A stretch of DNA of 44,637 nucleotides from DATMRF01 sp035566435 (lineage in GTDB: Bacteria; Verrucomicrobiota; Verrucomicrobiia; Limisphaerales; UBA8199): contig DATMRF010000124.1 of assembly GCA_035566435.1 (NCBI GenBank), forward strand, positions 1-44,637, given 5' to 3'. Shown here in pieces: positions 43,400 to 44,637 of the stretch. The notes below the pieces were generated by a model, which saw only the letters and a program-made list of their open reading frames with translations, did no database searches and had not been told where the DNA came from. The translations under genes and the position numbers were made by a program. Each line of letters starts with the position of its first letter. The first letter of the stretch is position 1.

Positions 43400-44637
43400 T
43401 TGCCAAGCTTCCTCCCGGCAGGGTTTTCATGAAAGCAGATGAGCCGGTTCTCTTGGCCCCATTCTGGCTCTCCGCGCGGGCATCGAATATTCCAATGCGC
43501 TTCCCGCTACTCCACACTCTTCCGTTGCCCTTCGTAACCAGCCGATTACACGCCAGGGGCAGGACGGTCGCTCGGGTGCTGATTAGCGTTCGCTCAGAAC
43601 TTTTCTTCTGAACCGCGCATCATCAGCAAATGCGCTATGACCTCGTCGGTCGGGCACCCGGCCCCACCCAACGTATCCCCGTACCCCAGCGCCTCGCGAA
43701 AAGAAAAACTTCATCACGCCCCCGCCCCCATTCCTGGCAGGGCGCGCCGTTCGGCCCCGCCCCTGTCAACTGTCAACTTTCCAAAGTTGACAACTCCACC
43801 CTCTGTCAACTTTCGAAACTGCCCAAATCCTCGGTAAAACAGGGCTGCCACCCACTTTTTGTCAACTGTCAACTTTCGCATCCCCCCTCGCGTCGCGAAA
43901 AGAAAAACCCCATCACGCCCCCGCCCCCATTCGTGGTAGGGCGTGCTGTCCCAGCGCGCCGTTCGGCCCCGCGGTGTCAACTGTCAACTTTCCAAAGTTG
44001 ACAACCGCACCCTCTGTCAACTTTCAAAACAGCCAAAATCCTCGGTAAAGCAGGGCTGCCACCCACTTCTTGTCAACTGTCAACTGTCAACTTTCGCAGT
44101 CCCCCTCGTGTCGCGAAAAGAAAAACTCCATCACTCCCCCGCCCCCATTCCAGGTAGGGCGCGCTGTCCCAGCGCACCGTTCGGCCCCGCCCCCTGTCAA
44201 CTGTCAACTTTCCAAAGTTGACAACTTCCACCCTCTGTCAACTTTCAAAACCGCCAAAATCCTCGGTAAAACAGGGCTGCGACCCACTTTCTGTCAACTC
44301 TCAACTGTCAACTTTCGGGTTCCCACTAGCTCCGTGAAAAGAAAAACTCCATCATGCCCCACCCCGGACCTGTCAACTGTCAACTTTCCAAGGTTGACAA
44401 CCTCACCCTCTGTCAACTTTCGAAAGTTGCCACAATCGTTCTTCTCAACTTCGACCAACCGCGGCCAACCGCGGCCAACCGCGACCAACCGCGACTAACC
44501 GCGACTTAAATTCCCCCAGCGACCCTGTCGGCAGCCAGGCCGACCAATCCCGCGTAGTCCTGACCAATCCCGACCAATCCGGAGTTGGATAATCTTTTTC
44601 CCTGGCCCGAGAGCTCAAAGTTCAGCCTTCCACCGTA
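43400..44637. repeat. Gene-free, array copy 2 and terminal repeats
   Basis: 43400-43658 shows no supported gene. 43659-44440 is the second TGTCAAC array. 44453-44505 is a decamer tract (gaccaaccgc/ggccaaccgc) and 44540-44582 a gaccaatccc tract. The window ends in this DNA. Confidence 0.75.
43659..44440. repeat. TGTCAAC tandem array, copy 2
   Basis: Four palindromes GTCAACTTTCC-AA(A/G)GTTGAC at 43772-43791, 43983-44002, 44203-44222 and 44379-44398, plus a partial one at 44412. Spacings are 211, 220 and 176 bp; the short unit lacks the ggcgcgctg hairpin part. The left edge (ccggccccacccaacgtatccc) is homologous to that of copy 1, so the arrays were duplicated as a block rather than one array being split by an insertion. 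Confidence 0.9.

Noticed and set aside
43396..43611. 71-codon frame after the kinase-like gene
   Set aside because: No domain, weak start, and it runs into repeat DNA.
41557..44440. CRISPR array
   Set aside because: Repeat units vary from 176 to 220 bp, the sequence between palindromes is itself conserved, and no cas gene is present.
41770..44498. Open frames translating to Cys-Gln-Leu-Ser-Thr-Val-Asn repeats
   Set aside because: Direct translations of the TGTCAAC heptamer repeat without start signals; not genes.
1..44637. tRNA, rRNA or tmRNA genes
   Set aside because: I looked for T-arm GTTCGA-type motifs with flanking stems and for conserved rRNA segments and found none that fold convincingly.

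Overview
The window is a GC-rich bacterial chromosome segment. It most resembles the Verrucomicrobiota, probably a Limisphaerales/Pedosphaera-type soil or sediment lineage; this is inferred from gene content and repeat style, not from a marker gene. The cell is Gram-negative: there is Kdo transferase (WaaA), an LptE-like lipoprotein, a BamD-like protein and O-antigen-ligase-like genes. Family traits include FecR plus CHASE2-cyclase pairs, HAF-repeat secreted proteins, zinc-ribbon Ser/Thr kinases and very many short-period intergenic repeats. I see no rRNA, tRNA or CRISPR array.

Layout. 1-0.7 kb holds decayed repeats. 0.7-3.6 kb carries a NarL-type response regulator, a GYF-domain protein, an exported protein and a YkgJ-type Cys-cluster protein. 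3.7-10.9 kb is a co-directional plus-strand run: TIM-barrel sugar isomerase-like protein, GT2 glycosyltransferase, PrmC, MurA, two small unknowns, BamD-like and LptE-like envelope proteins. 10.9-15.8 kb has a zinc-ribbon kinase, a small gene behind a terminator-containing leader, WaaA, and a PilZ-PilT pair. 15.9-19.3 kb is the minus-strand operon coaD-DUF177-rpmF-plsX-fabH. 19.5-24.9 kb is an envelope-signalling block: CHASE2 adenylate cyclase, FecR protein, O-antigen ligase with TPRs. 25.2-28.9 kb has LeuC, a DUF7832-like protein and a GH125 mannosidase. 29.4-35.9 kb has a Na+/H+ antiporter-like protein, a HAF-repeat protein, a GT-C mannosyltransferase-like protein, a SnoaL-like protein and a cupin.

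From about 36 kb to the end the window is accessory and repeat-ridden. It contains a roughly 230-bp near-symmetric palindromic element, a DUF3631 ATPase gene whose linkers are made of interspersed short repeats and whose frame is broken inside one of them, a truncated type III restriction-type helicase, and two copies of a TGTCAAC-rich tandem array. Between the arrays lies a small cargo island with a DFG-less kinase-like protein and a divergent 86-residue partner.

The recurring theme is repeat DNA entering coding sequence. A CCAAAG-type repeat gives the sugar isomerase a Lys/Arg-rich tail, a related repeat lengthens the LptE-like N-terminus, and octamer (CCATCAAT) and heptamer tracts form the DUF3631 linkers. 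The core metabolic and envelope genes look intact; the last 9 kb look like a decaying or rapidly changing region.
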